Assembly: GCA_030268105.1 (NCBI GenBank)
Contig: BSDZ01000014.1
Span: 945,501-1,009,500, forward strand
Direction: 5' to 3'
Source of the DNA: Volvox africanus
Lineage: Eukaryota; Chlorophyta; Chlorophyceae; Chlamydomonadales; Volvocaceae
Length of the DNA: 64,000 nt
Shown here one piece after another: positions 23,025 through 34,283 of the stretch (positions are counted from its first letter, which is position 1; every line of letters starts with the position of its first letter). The notes under the pieces are model-generated. The model was not told the origin of the DNA. It did no database searches and saw only the letters and a list, made by a program, of their open reading frames with translations. The position numbers and the translations under genes are program-made.

Positions 23025-26000
23025 ATGGATGCTCAGCCCCTTCATGTAACAGCAAAGGCGATTGCAGCTCCAGAGCGTCGGCGCGGAAGCCTGACCGCGG
23101 CAATAGCCATTTTTGGATTGGGTATTGCCAGTGTTTCAGCGGCAGTTACAATTGTAAAGGTACGATCATCTCTGAGGCACAATAGCAAGGTCTCAGCCGC
23201 CAGGAAGAAAGTCCATACATCTGCACGGAGCGGCTCCGAAACATCAAGAGGTCCTCAGGTACGAACAATCGCCTCTATATTTCGAATGTCATTTAGTCTT
23301 GTCGACGCTTCCGCTGTGAAACGTGTGTTTCCCCTAGAGACCTTGTGTTGTCGATAGCTGCGGACGGACCACCCCAGCAGCGGCAGCATCTTCGCTCGTG
23401 CTTCCAAGCGTGGCCTCGCAGATTCCCAACAATGGCCCTTATGAGGCAACGCCGCTGCAACGCACAGCGTCAGACCCGGATACGTTACCTGTCCCGGCGT
23501 CCACCAAATTCCAATCCCTGTACCCTGAGCCCCCGGAAACCCAGCATGCGGAAGTAAATGCATATGCGGCTTCGACAGCAACAACCCCAGTCCAGGTAAT
23601 AACCAGCAAGTAGCCACATCCAAGATGCGGGGTCCACCTTCCTTGATAGGGTTTTAGCCTTGACACAACCACTGGTCGTGGCCGCTGAGCCTGACATGAC
23701 CATCGCATCCGCCCCAGAACAAGAGCTGTGTCTGTCCCCTCAGGCAGTCGAGACCGCATGTTCGGCCTCCGTGTTCATGGCGCGGAGTGCGCTAGCAGAG
23801 GCATCAGCCCGGCAGCCCACCGTTGCACCTTCAGCAGCGGCGCCCATGGGCCCCAGCTTGGACACTGCAGCCGGCCCTCCAACAGCTGTAATTGACTTCA
23901 ATAATGCAGCTAAGGAGTGCTCCAGCAGTCTCATTTGCCAAGCGCGCACCCTAGAGGCCGAGATGCAACTATTGCCACAGGCTTCCGCAACAACTAATCC
24001 TAACGGACAAATTGCTGTGCGTCTTCAGCTGCCCAAAGGAGGACAAATGGCGGTTCGAGATGACCAAACACAAGCGACGCCTAGCGGTGCAGTACATGAG
24101 GTTCAGCATCCAAGGCCGACTTACCAGCGTGGTGCTACCGACGAGCTAGCTTTGGACCTGCCGGCTGCCGGCACTGGGAAGGCCGCTGTAGTGTTTGATG
24201 ATGTGGGGACTGCACTGGCGGACCAGGTGATTTCTGAAGGCTCGTATGTCGTTGAGGATATTTGTTGAATCACCGATTGATGGTGACTCCAGCCCATATT
24301 TGGGAAAATTTCCTCAGTAACGGCCAGCCCTCATTCCAGCTGAGGGCAACCGATGGGCAACTACCCCAAGAAACTACCCCCTTGAGCAGACAACCCTATA
24401 CGGCACTTGATGACTTTGTACTTGATGTGATATAATTTATACTCACACGCTGCCTTGCGCTGTTTCCCGTTGGTTTTGTCCGCATTGAACCTTATGCTTC
24501 TTCCGTGCTCTTGCACTGGGTGTAGTGCGGTGACTTGGATGCTTCTACACTGGTCAGCACAGCTCTAAAGGTCGATGACGGAGGAAACGGGAACATCACA
24601 AAGGAGATGGAGCCGCAGTCCAAGGTAGAAGGAGAGGTAGGTCCTTAAAAGAGGTGAGAGTAACCATCGCAAACCAAACAATCCTGAGTTTCAGGATACG
24701 GCCTAAATGGCTTTTTCCGCAGATTTGCGTGCTTATTTGTCCGCGTCTACAATTATACCGATAGAGCCCATTGCAACCTTGCCTGTTTTTAACCGGATGT
24801 GGTTAGTGCGCACTACAGCATTCCCTACGGTAGTGCGCAGCTATGGGTTTGCCATACCAAGTAGGTATAAAAAGGGTATTGAATAGTTCCAGACGGCTCA
24901 ATATTCGCATATTGAATCGTCATGATACCCCTCTGCATGCCAGCCTCTTCTCCCCCTGGTACGCTGTCTCAACGTTCAGGCGGAGCAGCTGCTGCTGGCC
25001 GCAACGACAGCCTGGAACGTTCATGGTAACAGGACGCAGGGTGTAAAGCTCGCGAAGAGAGCGCTGGCAACGCTGCAGGCCGGACCTCATCGAGCAAAGG
25101 TGCGGTATTAGTAAGCTGCTTGGCCAAGTTGCCTAGTCGGCAAGGACTCTAAAGCCTTAACACCTGGTGGATGTTCATAAACGTCTGTTAGCAACACTAC
25201 GGCAATTTGTCCTGAGGGGTCTTCATTTTTCAGGTGAATTGGCTTTTGATTATATGCAACGTTTTCACGACATGCAGCTCCATTTGAATTTTGCTTGGGG
25301 CCCTGTTTGGGGTGCCCCTTCAATGATTCATATCTTAAATTGCCTCCAGTATCGATCGGATGTGGCCGCCTCTCTCGCTGACATGCTGTATGGCATGAAC
25401 CGCTGGGAGGAGGCCCTAGAAGTGGTAGGGACGGCGAAGGAGGCAGCGAGGGAGGCTGGTGACTGGGCCATGGCAATTAAGCTTTCCAACAATATGGGAG
25501 CAGTTTATAAAAAGCTCGGCCGGTAAGTTGTGTGGAACTCTGAAGGTCCTGCTTCAAGACAGAAATGCTACGGATGTAGAGGTGGCAGGATCTGGACCTG
25601 AATAACTCGAGGCACCGGTCTCTTAGCGTGGGCGGTGATGAAAATACTGTTATAGGCTGGTAGACCAAGGAGCGTCTGAACAAGACAATGTGCCAGCTTC
25701 TTTAGGTTGACTGGCCATGGAGATGAAGTGTTTGCCGCGTTCGACTTTGGTGACATCCTGGACACCAACCTGTCTCATGGCGCTGTCGAAAGATTGTGCC
25801 TGCGCTCGGGGACAATATTCTTATCTTCCCTGTGTCGATTCTTCGATTGCCTCCGGCCTTTTTTCCGCGCGTACTCGTGCAGTATCTCCGAGGCTATAGC
25901 TCTCCACCGGTCGTGCTATGCCATGGCTATTTCGGAGCTAGGAATGGCGCACCCGCTGTCGCTTCTTGCCCGCACCAACCTCACTGAGACGCTTACGATG

Positions 26001-28600
26001 CGCAAAGGTGTCGAAGGTCACCAGCAGGAGGAAGAGGACGAGCAGGAGGACAAGGCTGCCCGAAGCGAGGTCAGGCAACTATTGCAGGTAGATGCGTCTG
26101 GGATTAACCTCGCTACGTGAGGGGGACCCTCCCTTGACAGCTGCGCTGCTGTATTACGGGTGTTCTCCACCGGGACACTTTCTTCACCTGGTTCTCAATT
26201 AGCATTTTCACATAACATAATGTCGAGGAAAAGAGCACATTGCTGACTCTGATTGTCGGCATGTTCCTTTTGTACACATACGTTATTCAAACCTTTACAC
26301 TACGTGGTGTGTCCTGTCCTCTCTAGGCTGCACTGGCGCAGCTGGAGGCTGAGGCTGGGACCCAGATGACGGCGCTTGAGGCCGTGATGACTATAAACGT
26401 GAGCTATTCAGGGCTATGGGATAGCTCTTTGTGCATATATAAACGAATGGGTGTTGTGGCAACAGCGCCATCCTGCGTACACAATGTAGTTGTGATCAAA
26501 CCGTCAGCCGTGATGATCCCTTGGTGATCAAACGCGCACGGAGCCAAATGTGTGCGCCAGAAGTTAAATCCCGTGTGGGCGCGATGGCTGGATATAATGC
26601 GCGCAATGCTAGGCGCATCATGATGTTGCTTTGGGCCGTGATGATGCCATCCGTTTTGATACCAGCGTGCTTGATTGTTTAGTCTTTGGCGTTTTCAGAT
26701 TGGTGACGGACCTGCCAAGGATGGGGTCAAGAATGGCGTGGCAAACGGTGACTACGGCCTTGAGGAGCTGCCTGCTGCTGGGATGTATCGCCGCACCCGC
26801 ACTGCTATCGTGCGTACCCATCTTGAGTTAGGACGGTTAGAAATGATGGCAGGGGAGAATCCGGATGCTGCGGAGGGCGCCTTCCGAGCCGCGCTGGCGT
26901 TGTGTGACGAGCTTTACGGCGTAGACAGTCGGGAGAGCGGAGGCCCAGCTTTCAGCCTTGCAAACTGTCTGCGGTCCATCGGAAAGAAGGGTAGGGAGGA
27001 TTGTTGGGTAGATGGAGATGGCTAAACAGGAGGTCGGTTGGGTCATAGTAGGCCACGGCATATGTCACGGCATGTATATGCCCACCCCCTGTCTATCCTT
27101 TTCCTTGTGGCAGGAGTGTTTTATTATTCCCTGTTAGGAAAGCCTGCATGTCCTATCCGATACACCATTCTCCCTCTCCGCTGGTTGCGCCTCAGTACCC
27201 TAATATTCGTTGCAGGTATATCTTATGTCCGCCGGTGTGAAAAGTGCAGTGAGATGCACTTCTATGTATCTGCACTGTGCAGTACAGACCATTGGCTGAA
27301 TTTCCACTGTGCAGTAATTTTTGCACTGGTACCTTAGCGCATCGGAATAAACCTATTATCTCACGGTTCAGTCGTCTACCTGAAAGATTCCGCAAGCCAT
27401 TTGACAAGGTGCTGCGCTGTGCTGGTTTAATACGCTTCCTCATTCTTCGATGTAGTCTTCGGGCCTCAATCATTGTTTGCATCCAGCAGAAAGCCGTACG
27501 CCGTCTCACTCTTGACGGTATTTTTTGGTATCCTGCCTGACCCGGGAGATAACTACATTCGTCATTAAACGTTAACCCCATGAGATATACGCCATTCTGC
27601 GACATGCTTACCGTGACTTTCCCAAATGACACGCAGACGAGGCACGGGCCCTATATGAGCGGCTTTTTGATTTGATCGTCCAGCGCAACGGACATGGACA
27701 GGAAACAGCGGTGCATCTGGCCCGGTCACTTGCCGACCTGGCAGAAGAGGTAGGTCCCTCAACTTCACAACCTGTCAAGTCAAAGGGACCTTTGCTCCGA
27801 GTCCCTCAAAGGGACCTTTGAGCGAGGTTCCGGGTGCGCATTGTGTATGCCCCTGATTTAGGGTATAAATGAACTCGTGCCTTCTGTCGTTGCCAGACAC
27901 TTATGAAAGGAGGAGATGGGGTGGTCCTGAACCAGCATGTTGATTGAAATGCCGCTATAGCTGCATTGTGTCGCAGGTTGGAAACCACTGGATGCAATTA
28001 TTACAAAACACTTTTATGATGCCAGTCACCTGGAGTATATGATATGCCCGAAGCAGAGCACGCAGCCTATGGCAACCTGGAAGACTGACCCATAGATGCT
28101 TACCTCGGTGCGCCTTGTGATTGCCGGAGGACATACACTGGCAGGCACACTTTTTTGCCACATTATGACTTGGCCAAGCCATTGGGTGTGTTTCTACCTG
28201 TTCTTGGTTGCGGTGTCTCTTGGCAAACCCTGTCCTCACGGGCCCTGTGTGATGATGCTTCTTGCAGGCGGATGACTGGGCTGCTGCGGACAAATTCACT
28301 TCTGCGGCCTTGCACAGCATGACGCTGCTCATTGGCACGCGTACTCATCCCGTGCTGGAGTCCTTTTACCAGGCTGCTTGTCGTGCCAAGATACACAATG
28401 GTGATGCAGCTGGAGCGGAGGCTTTACGACGGCAGTATCTCACAGCTATGATGCGGATAAGCCAGCAACAGGCCCGAAATCAGACTTTAGTCAGGAGCTC
28501 GCATGCAGCATTGCCAGGAAATAGACAACCGGGCGCAACAGCGGGCGACACTGAGAACCCCCAAAAGTCCCGAATCGGAAGGAAGAAGATCCGCAAATGA
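23025..28600 (+). CDS. Membrane-anchored TPR-repeat protein, 11 exons
   Basis: Exons: 23025-23258, 23338-23595, 23744-24226, 24526-24636, 24980-25099, 25350-25522, 25883-26087, 26327-26398, 26699-26990, 27637-27749, 28268-28600, giving about 797 residues in one frame. The N-terminus has a basic patch (APERRRGS) and a hydrophobic segment at about 23-45 (LTAAIAIFGLGIASVSAAVTI), suggesting a signal anchor or organelle-targeted membrane protein. Residues 79-400 are low-complexity (Ala, Pro, Thr). Residues about 403-790 are tetratricopeptide repeats. Examples are RWEEALEVVGTAKEAAREAG, LSNNMGAVYKKLGR, ISEAIALHRSCYAMAISELG and KDEARALYERLFDL. They resemble kinesin-light-chain-like TPRs and probably mediate protein binding. 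The tail is basic (GRKKIRK). An in-frame TAA upstream supports this ATG. The exon 6/7 and 9/10 junctions were chosen because they restore TPR helices. No partner is evident. Confidence 0.75.
27285..27560 (+). repeat. Dispersed repeat R2, copy in TPR-gene intron 9
   Basis: Aligns with 55605-55845. Shared stretches include TTTGCACTGGTACC, GGAATAAACC, CTATCTCACRGTTCAGTC, GTCTCACTCTTG and CTGACCC..GAGATAACTAC. The order is the same in both, so it is a family member rather than chance. It contains AATAAA and could be an old LTR or SINE-like unit. No target duplication was found. Confidence 0.6.
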
Positions 28601-30001
28601 AACAGCTCGCATGTGCAGACCGGTAGGCCGTTAGGCCCGTTGGGTGCTTTTCACCTGGATACGACCTGGGTAAAGGGCATGGAGCCAATTGAAGGATGAT
28701 GTTCGCGTTCAGCGTCGTGTAGAGCCTATACTAAGAGTGCCTAAGGAAATACTTGAGGCATGCAGCTACCCAGAGAAAACTTTTCATTCAACGCTGTATG
28801 AGATGAACACGACAGGGCTTTGGATGTCTATGTATTTGCACGTCTTGGGTGATATCTTCTGTCAGAGCGTCAAAACGATCTTCAATTTCCAGCCTTGACA
28901 AGCCACAGAAGAGCCTGGTGCAGGAGGGACTTCCAAGGCACACCCTCTTCAAGTGAATGTTGCGGTGGGGTGCATGCTGTTGGAGCTTAGCAGGGCTCTG
29001 CTCTGGAGCTCAACATGTCCATCGATTGGATAGCTTCCTTGGAGACTACCTTGGACCTGTCAGTGTTGGTTAACACCATTGTAGGACGGTAGATGAGCAG
29101 TTGTTAAGTATCAAAAATGTGACGATGTGCAACCTAAATATACATTAGTCAACTTTGAGGTGTAATTGCCGATTGGGATACAGGTGCCGGTCGCTTGCAC
29201 AAATTAAGTTGTCAAAAATATCAAGTTACCCGTCAGGGGGATAGGTACGTGTTGCTGCTGCTGTCGACGGCGAACAATCGGGGCATAATGACAAGTGTCC
29301 GGACGTACGGGTTCGCAACGAACCTTGGGAGGACACAAGCGCACCCACACACACTTGCAACAATTTACTTCTTTAGCATTATCAGTTTCAGACCATTCAC
29401 TGACGCTGCAAAACATTCTTAAGAGGATGTGAAGGTAAAGGTCGCAGCTTCTGGCCATACAGCTGTATTATCCGACTATCTGCAGCACGAAATTGCCTAA
29501 ATGATAAGTTATATCCGATGCATACTAAAGTTTAGAGGGCCTGTCTTAAAATTTCAAGACATGTAATAAATATATTTGGAATTCAAGTATTTCCTTTGGC
29601 AATAACAGATAAAATAACATTTTAGGGCTAAGGCACTCGGTGGCAGTCGCGCGTAGGTACAAACGTAAATCTCAAACGCTACTTTCTGCTTTTGTTAAAA
29701 TTATGATCGGAACTCATGAATATTGACAAATGGATGCGAACCGTCTTTTTCTGGATTAATGTTATTCTTGGGCCGGTTTTATCTGGGCCGACAGACCGTA
29801 TGCCGTGCGCACGGCAGCAGGGTAAGTGGGAGGGCCAAGGGCCCCATCCAGAAATTTGCATCTTGGCGTCGTAAAACAATATTCTACATCCCCCTATTGT
29901 CCCGCACAATTTCAAGCATGGGCGAGGTTGTGGGGCCACACGCCACACGCATGCATAATTGGCGGTTACATTTAGATAAGTTATTATTGGCCGCTCAGCG
30001 T
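28601..30001. other. Intergenic DNA, no gene seen
   Basis: Downstream of the TPR gene. Short frames only, with no transposon ends or recognisable coding motifs. Confidence 0.4.
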
Positions 30002-30555
30002 TTCGATCCGTGCTTGGTGTCGCTCATCTGCCGCTCAGCTAACTCATCATGATAGTGAAAGTAGGATGGTAATGTGGTCATAGAAGTTGGTCATGGCTCA
30101 GGAGATTCTGCACTTACCACGGCGGTATTGGACGCGTGTGCCACTTTAATTTTGTACGAAAATTTACTCAGAATATATATTATTTGTTTGACAACAGGCC
30201 TAACAGAATAGGCGAGTTATTGCTGATTTCTTGGAACACGACGAAGTGAGACCATTACGTGGTCAGAAGGGCACACGAAAGGGCGAACAGCAAAATTCCA
30301 AGAAATTTCGATAAAGAAAGCCCAAGAAAGAAATCCGTAGAAAGAAAGCCTGAGAGAGGGCGACCACCGAACGGTAACAATGACTGTGCGACATCCATGA
30401 GACAAATGACCATGCGGTCCCTTGGCCATGGTCAGCATAGTCTTCCCACAATGCTGACAACACTGCTGCCACACCAGTAATCATGAAAGGGACATTTTTG
30501 CCCGATTTCCATCATTCACAAGCTGCGAATCGTGCGACACCAAGCACGGATCGAA
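30002..30555. mobile_element. Putative foldback/MITE-like element
   Basis: A 22-bp perfect inverted repeat (TTCGATCCGTGCTTGGTG...) at 30002-30023 and 30534-30555 brackets about 510 bp with no coding potential. Similarity extends weakly outward. No clean target duplication was seen, so the true ends may lie a few bases outside. Confidence 0.4.
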
Positions 30556-30619
30556 CCGCAAAGCAGTCAATACATTATGTATATGAAATTTAGTTATTTC
30601 GTAAGATTCCATTTTTCTA

Positions 30620-30695
30620 TTTCGACGTGCAAATTTGTTCTCGACAGCGAGTGCGAAATCAGATAAGTGCAAGAGCAGCGAAGAGGGATACAACA
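30620..30695 (+). repeat. 3' end of an R1-family gypsy LTR
   Basis: The last 40 bp (AGATAAGTGCAAGAGCAGCG...GGGATACAACA) match the ends of the R1 LTRs at 56664-57463 (inverted) and 58380-59384. It is followed directly by gag-like coding sequence, as expected for a 5' LTR. The upstream part of the LTR has been lost or interrupted by the 30002-30555 inverted-repeat unit. Confidence 0.6.
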
Positions 30696-32140
30696 ATTAG
30701 AGTGGCAACGTAACCCAGAGTATGAAGAGGACGTCGAGTACATGCCAGTAGTAACCCCGTACCCCAGGTGCAAGAGGACACTTCCCCCACGGGTTCAGCA
30801 ATCTCCGTCAGCCCCTGAGCTGCACGTGGATCCACAGCAGCCTTCAGAGCATAGCACCAGCGCGTCACCGGAAGAGGAGGAAGCTCCAGCGCAGTATCCT
30901 CTTCATCACTGCCAGAAGAGGCTCCAGAGGCCCCAGTTAGTGAGGAGGAAGAGCAGGTCCCAGACTAAGTAGCTTCTCCCTTTCCATCAGCGGAGGCCCT
31001 AGACACCCAGGTCAGTGACTTGGAGGAGAGCAGCGAGATGGATGACGCTGAGTCAGTTAGCAGCAGCAGAACATCCCAGTTGGACGACAGCAGCGACAAC
31101 AAGACCATGCAGGGTCCAGGTTTGCACAAAGTTCACTTATGAGGAATTCCCGCACTTTCAGCAAGTGGTGTTTAAAGCCCTGGTCAATCTCCAGAATCGC
31201 AAGGAGTACCCCCAGAGCAGCTTCCTAGTTAGCCACACTTTGAATATTCTACGGACTATGCCGGTTCCAGGTTCCAGCTTTGCAGTGTGGCATAAGGAGC
31301 AGTTGCTGACGCTGGAGCAAGATGCAGAGGTCTGGTTGGCGGCCAAAGATCCAGCTGCTAAGTTTGATGGTGAGCCCTGTTGGACTACTATGTCGACAAG
31401 CTGGGGAAGCACTTCGAACCAGAGATGATCAGCAGCAAGATACATGCCACTCCGACAGAGCACAACTTCTTCCAAATCGTACCTCAGGCAAGTATGGAGT
31501 TGGTACCGTACATGTAACAGAGGGGTCGCCTAGCTGTTAGGTATAGCTATATTGGCGAGCTCCGAGTCATGGGCACGTGCCGTACGGCACGTGGTGCAAG
31601 GGTCACTCCTTATAGATTACATTATCGTAGTAATTACAAAGAAAGAAGAAGTGTCTGTCTCAATAATCCAGGCGCCTTAAATAGCGCTGCCTGGTACAAA
31701 AGGGGGCCTTACGTCTATTCGAAACTGGCGCGCATTCTACAACTGACACCGTTGTACGAATGCTTGCACGCAAGTAGTCCCATGCGACTTGTCCAAGTTC
31801 TATGCGTTAGATTTATAATAACTAATCTATTATTACGCAATTAAGTTATTGTCACTAAGGCCAAATTACGACAAGTCAGTTTCGCTCTTTCTGGCGCTTC
31901 TGCGCCATTCGCCCTGTTACAGTACATTACTGAGCACTATCCCCCTCCACCATCGTGCCGCGCTATATTATGGGGCTGGAGCCACTGGTGTGTGATCATG
32001 TGCTGTGCAAGTATGGGTCTATGAAGATGCTGAGGTACGAGTGTCTAAGCAAGATTTCCAAGTACACAGAGGAATACTGGCAGAACATGGTGCTGACCAA
32101 GGCAGAGGATGAAGACTACAATTCTGCGTCCACCTAAGAG
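30696..32140 (+). pseudogene. Decayed gypsy gag-like region
   Basis: Broken plus-strand frames follow the LTR end. The first is a charged, Pro/Glu-rich stretch (30667-30972). Next comes KFTYEEFPHFQQVVFKALVNLQ (from about 31118), a capsid-like helical segment. It ends with IMGLEPLVCDHVLCKYGSMKML...SKISKYTEEY at about 31965-32080, which resembles the end of a retrotransposon gag domain. Several frame changes and stops separate the pieces. The assignment rests on position after the LTR and gag-like phrasing. Confidence 0.45.
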
Positions 32141-32459
32141 GGTTTTCAGGAGCAGTCCAGTTCAGCTCAGCGGAATTGTGCAAGGAAGGGCAGTCAAAAA
32201 AGGCTTGGCCACCGTTCCTAGAATATCTTGGAGGGGCCCTGATGAGACTGTCAATCATGGTGTCTAAGATCCCGCTGTACTGCCAGTCCCACAGACTCCT
32301 GCCCATCCATTTGTTCTTATCTCGGCAGCCATAGAGTTTTCCGATCGATGTGAGGAAAAGGGGTCTGCCATCATCTCTGCGCCAAGGTCGTGATGATGAC
32401 GATAAGATGATGAGACTTTCTATCCCTCTACTGAAATTGTGTATCTCGCATGATATGAA

Positions 32460-32703
32460 ACAGAGGATGCGGATGCAACTCATGCATATCTGCGTGATGT
32501 TTGGAAGTACTTGCAGCTGGTTCGTGGTGGTGATCATGATGCCGTGAGATGTCCTTTCGTCAGGAATACCCTCGAGGGTATGGCAATGACATGGTATGAT
32601 CAATTGACAATTGCTAGGGAAACCTTCACATTTGATGAGTTGACTAATGTTTTGCTTGCACACTTCACCCTAGAAGTTCACCCACGTGATGTTGGGGCAC
32701 ATT
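32460..32703 (+). pseudogene. Gypsy gag N-terminal fragment
   Basis: Translates to RNTLEGMAMTWYDQLTIARETFTFDELTNVLLAHF, typical of the Ty3/gypsy retrotransposon gag domain (the W-Y-x-x-L and F-x-x-L-x-x-x-F pattern). It is truncated at both ends and joined abruptly to R1 LTR sequence. Confidence 0.7.
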
Positions 32704-32914
32704 AGTAGCCAGTTAGATGATGATCGGCTCTGATAGCCGAATGCACAGCATCGCACCTATTGGACTGTAAGTTATGACCTTTTCACTCTGAAGTCGTCCC
32801 CTGCCCCTGAGATCGCGTCCAAATGCTTTGGTCTGTTTTGTGAACATTTGGCACTTGGCACTTAACGTTTAGACGTGCGGATAAGTGCATGAGCACTTAC
32901 CTGGGAATACAACA
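32704..32914 (+). repeat. Partial R1 LTR, plus orientation
   Basis: Matches the last 210 bp or so of the R1 LTR, from AGCCAGTTAGATGATGATCGG to the terminal ATACAACA at 32907-32914. Reverse-transcriptase coding sequence follows immediately, so the element is internally deleted or rearranged. Confidence 0.65.
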
Positions 32915-33330
32915 GGCCCAACCATGTGCGTGGTCAACCCAGTGCTTACAGCCAAGAAGGATCCGCAGACAGGCATGTGGACGGACTTCAGCATGGCCCA
33001 GGACTGGGTTATCTTTTTGAAGCTGGACTTGTGACAAGGCTTCTTGCAGATACCCATCAAGCTAGAGGACTAGCTGAAGACTGTGTACTGGGTGGGAAAC
33101 AAGCTTATAATGTACTCCAGAGCACCCTATGGTCTCAAGAATGCCAGGTCCAAATTTCAGCATGTAATGGACTACAAACTGGCAAAGGCAGGACTTGACA
33201 ACATCAGTGTCGCTCTTATTGAAGGCGTGCTCATCTGGTCGGAGACACTGGAACTGCATGTGAAGGACGTGGGGCGTGTCCTGGATGCTTTGTCTGCACG
33301 TGGCTTCTGAGCCTGTAACAACCTGGTGAC
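32915..33330 (+). pseudogene. Ty3/gypsy reverse transcriptase fragment
   Basis: Reads NPVLTAKKDPQTGMWTDF, then KLDL*QGFLQIPIKLED, then APYGLKNARSKFQHVMDYKLAKAGL and VLIWSETLELHVKDVGRVLDAL, the gypsy RT palm in order. In-frame stops: TGA where the family has Arg (L-D-L-R-Q-G-F) and TAG after IKLED. The catalytic YIDD region reads LIEGVLIWS, so the aspartates are lost. It is dead. Confidence 0.85.
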
Positions 33331-33459
33331 AGAAATGACTAGAACCCGGAATGGAGGTATTGATAAACACCAGGGACTTCCCTTGGGGATAAAGAGTCGC
33401 TTGCAATATTGTATCCCTCTTCACTGCTCATGTACTTATCTGCACGTCTAAACATTAAG

Positions 33460-33761
33460 ACCGACCAAGAGCGGGCCAAAGACCCTCAGCAGGTAGAGGG
33501 CATGGGTGCCCCCATGTCGATGGACGGTGAAAGACCTGATTATAGTGACCTGCGAGCTGACCAGTAGCGGAGTTGACGCCTTAGTTGATTCAGCAGATTC
33601 CGCTGGATGCCGGTGGTGGGTGCTGAACCCGGGAAGACCACTGAATTCGGAGAAGTCGGCATGGGAGACCGGATGAGGGTGCCCCGAAGTACGGGGGAAG
33701 GTAGGGACTGCCAGGTTAGTGGCCACGGGTGAAGCTGTACCCCCCTATCCCCCCCCCACAC
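33460..33761 (-). mobile_element. 302-bp insertion with 8-bp target duplication
   Basis: The R1 LTR is interrupted between two copies of ACATTAAG (33452-33459 and 33762-33769). Sister LTRs have a single related site. The minus strand of the insert can be read DFSEFSGLPGFSTHHRHPAES. The same phrase (DFSKISDFPGFSTHHQHPVES) follows the R1 LTR at 59385. An 8-bp duplication is typical of hAT-type transposition, but no terminal inverted repeats are evident. Confidence 0.55.
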
Positions 33762-34202
33762 ACATTAAGTGCCCCATGCCAATTGCTTCACAAAACAGCC
33801 AAATCTTTCGGACAAGCTTTCAGGGGCAACGGAAGACTTCAGAATGAAAAGGTTACAACTTACAGTCCAACAGATGCAATGCAGTGCATTCGGCTATCAG
33901 AACCAACGCCAGGCGTTCATCATCTAACCGGCTGTTAATTCTCAGGCTTTGCTCGGGCGAAATGTAGCGTAATATAGTTCAATATGATAACATTGAAGAT
34001 GATCCGATTAGGACTCGGTAAAAGCTTATGCTATTTGGCCATCCTTGCACGTATTATACTTGTTTATATCAATATGCGGTACATCTCACAACAGATTCTT
34101 GATCCACAGGTGTGATTAGCCTTGGCAGACATATTACCAATATTCGCATGTGTATATTTATCATCATCAAGCCTTCACGGCAATTATGCAATGCGAGTGG
34201 CC

Positions 34203-34283
34203 AAATATATATGTATATATATATACATATATATATATACATATATATATATACATATATATATATACATATATATATATACA
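34203..34283. repeat. (ATATAC)n microsatellite
   Basis: Uninterrupted alternation of ATATAT and ATACAT blocks of about 80 bp. It lies within the interrupted R1 LTR and causes the low-complexity Tyr-Ile frames on both strands. Confidence 0.95.

Noticed and set aside
23660..23743. Upstream extension of TPR-gene exon 3
   Set aside because: Starting at this point breaks phase with exon 2; the acceptor after CTGTCCCCTCAG at 23743 is pyrimidine-rich and in phase.
25707..26120. Single long plus-strand exon starting with GHGDEVFAAFDFGDIL
   Set aside because: Using the acceptor at 25882 removes this part and restores a continuous TPR helix pair (KKLGR to ISEAIALH) in the correct phase.
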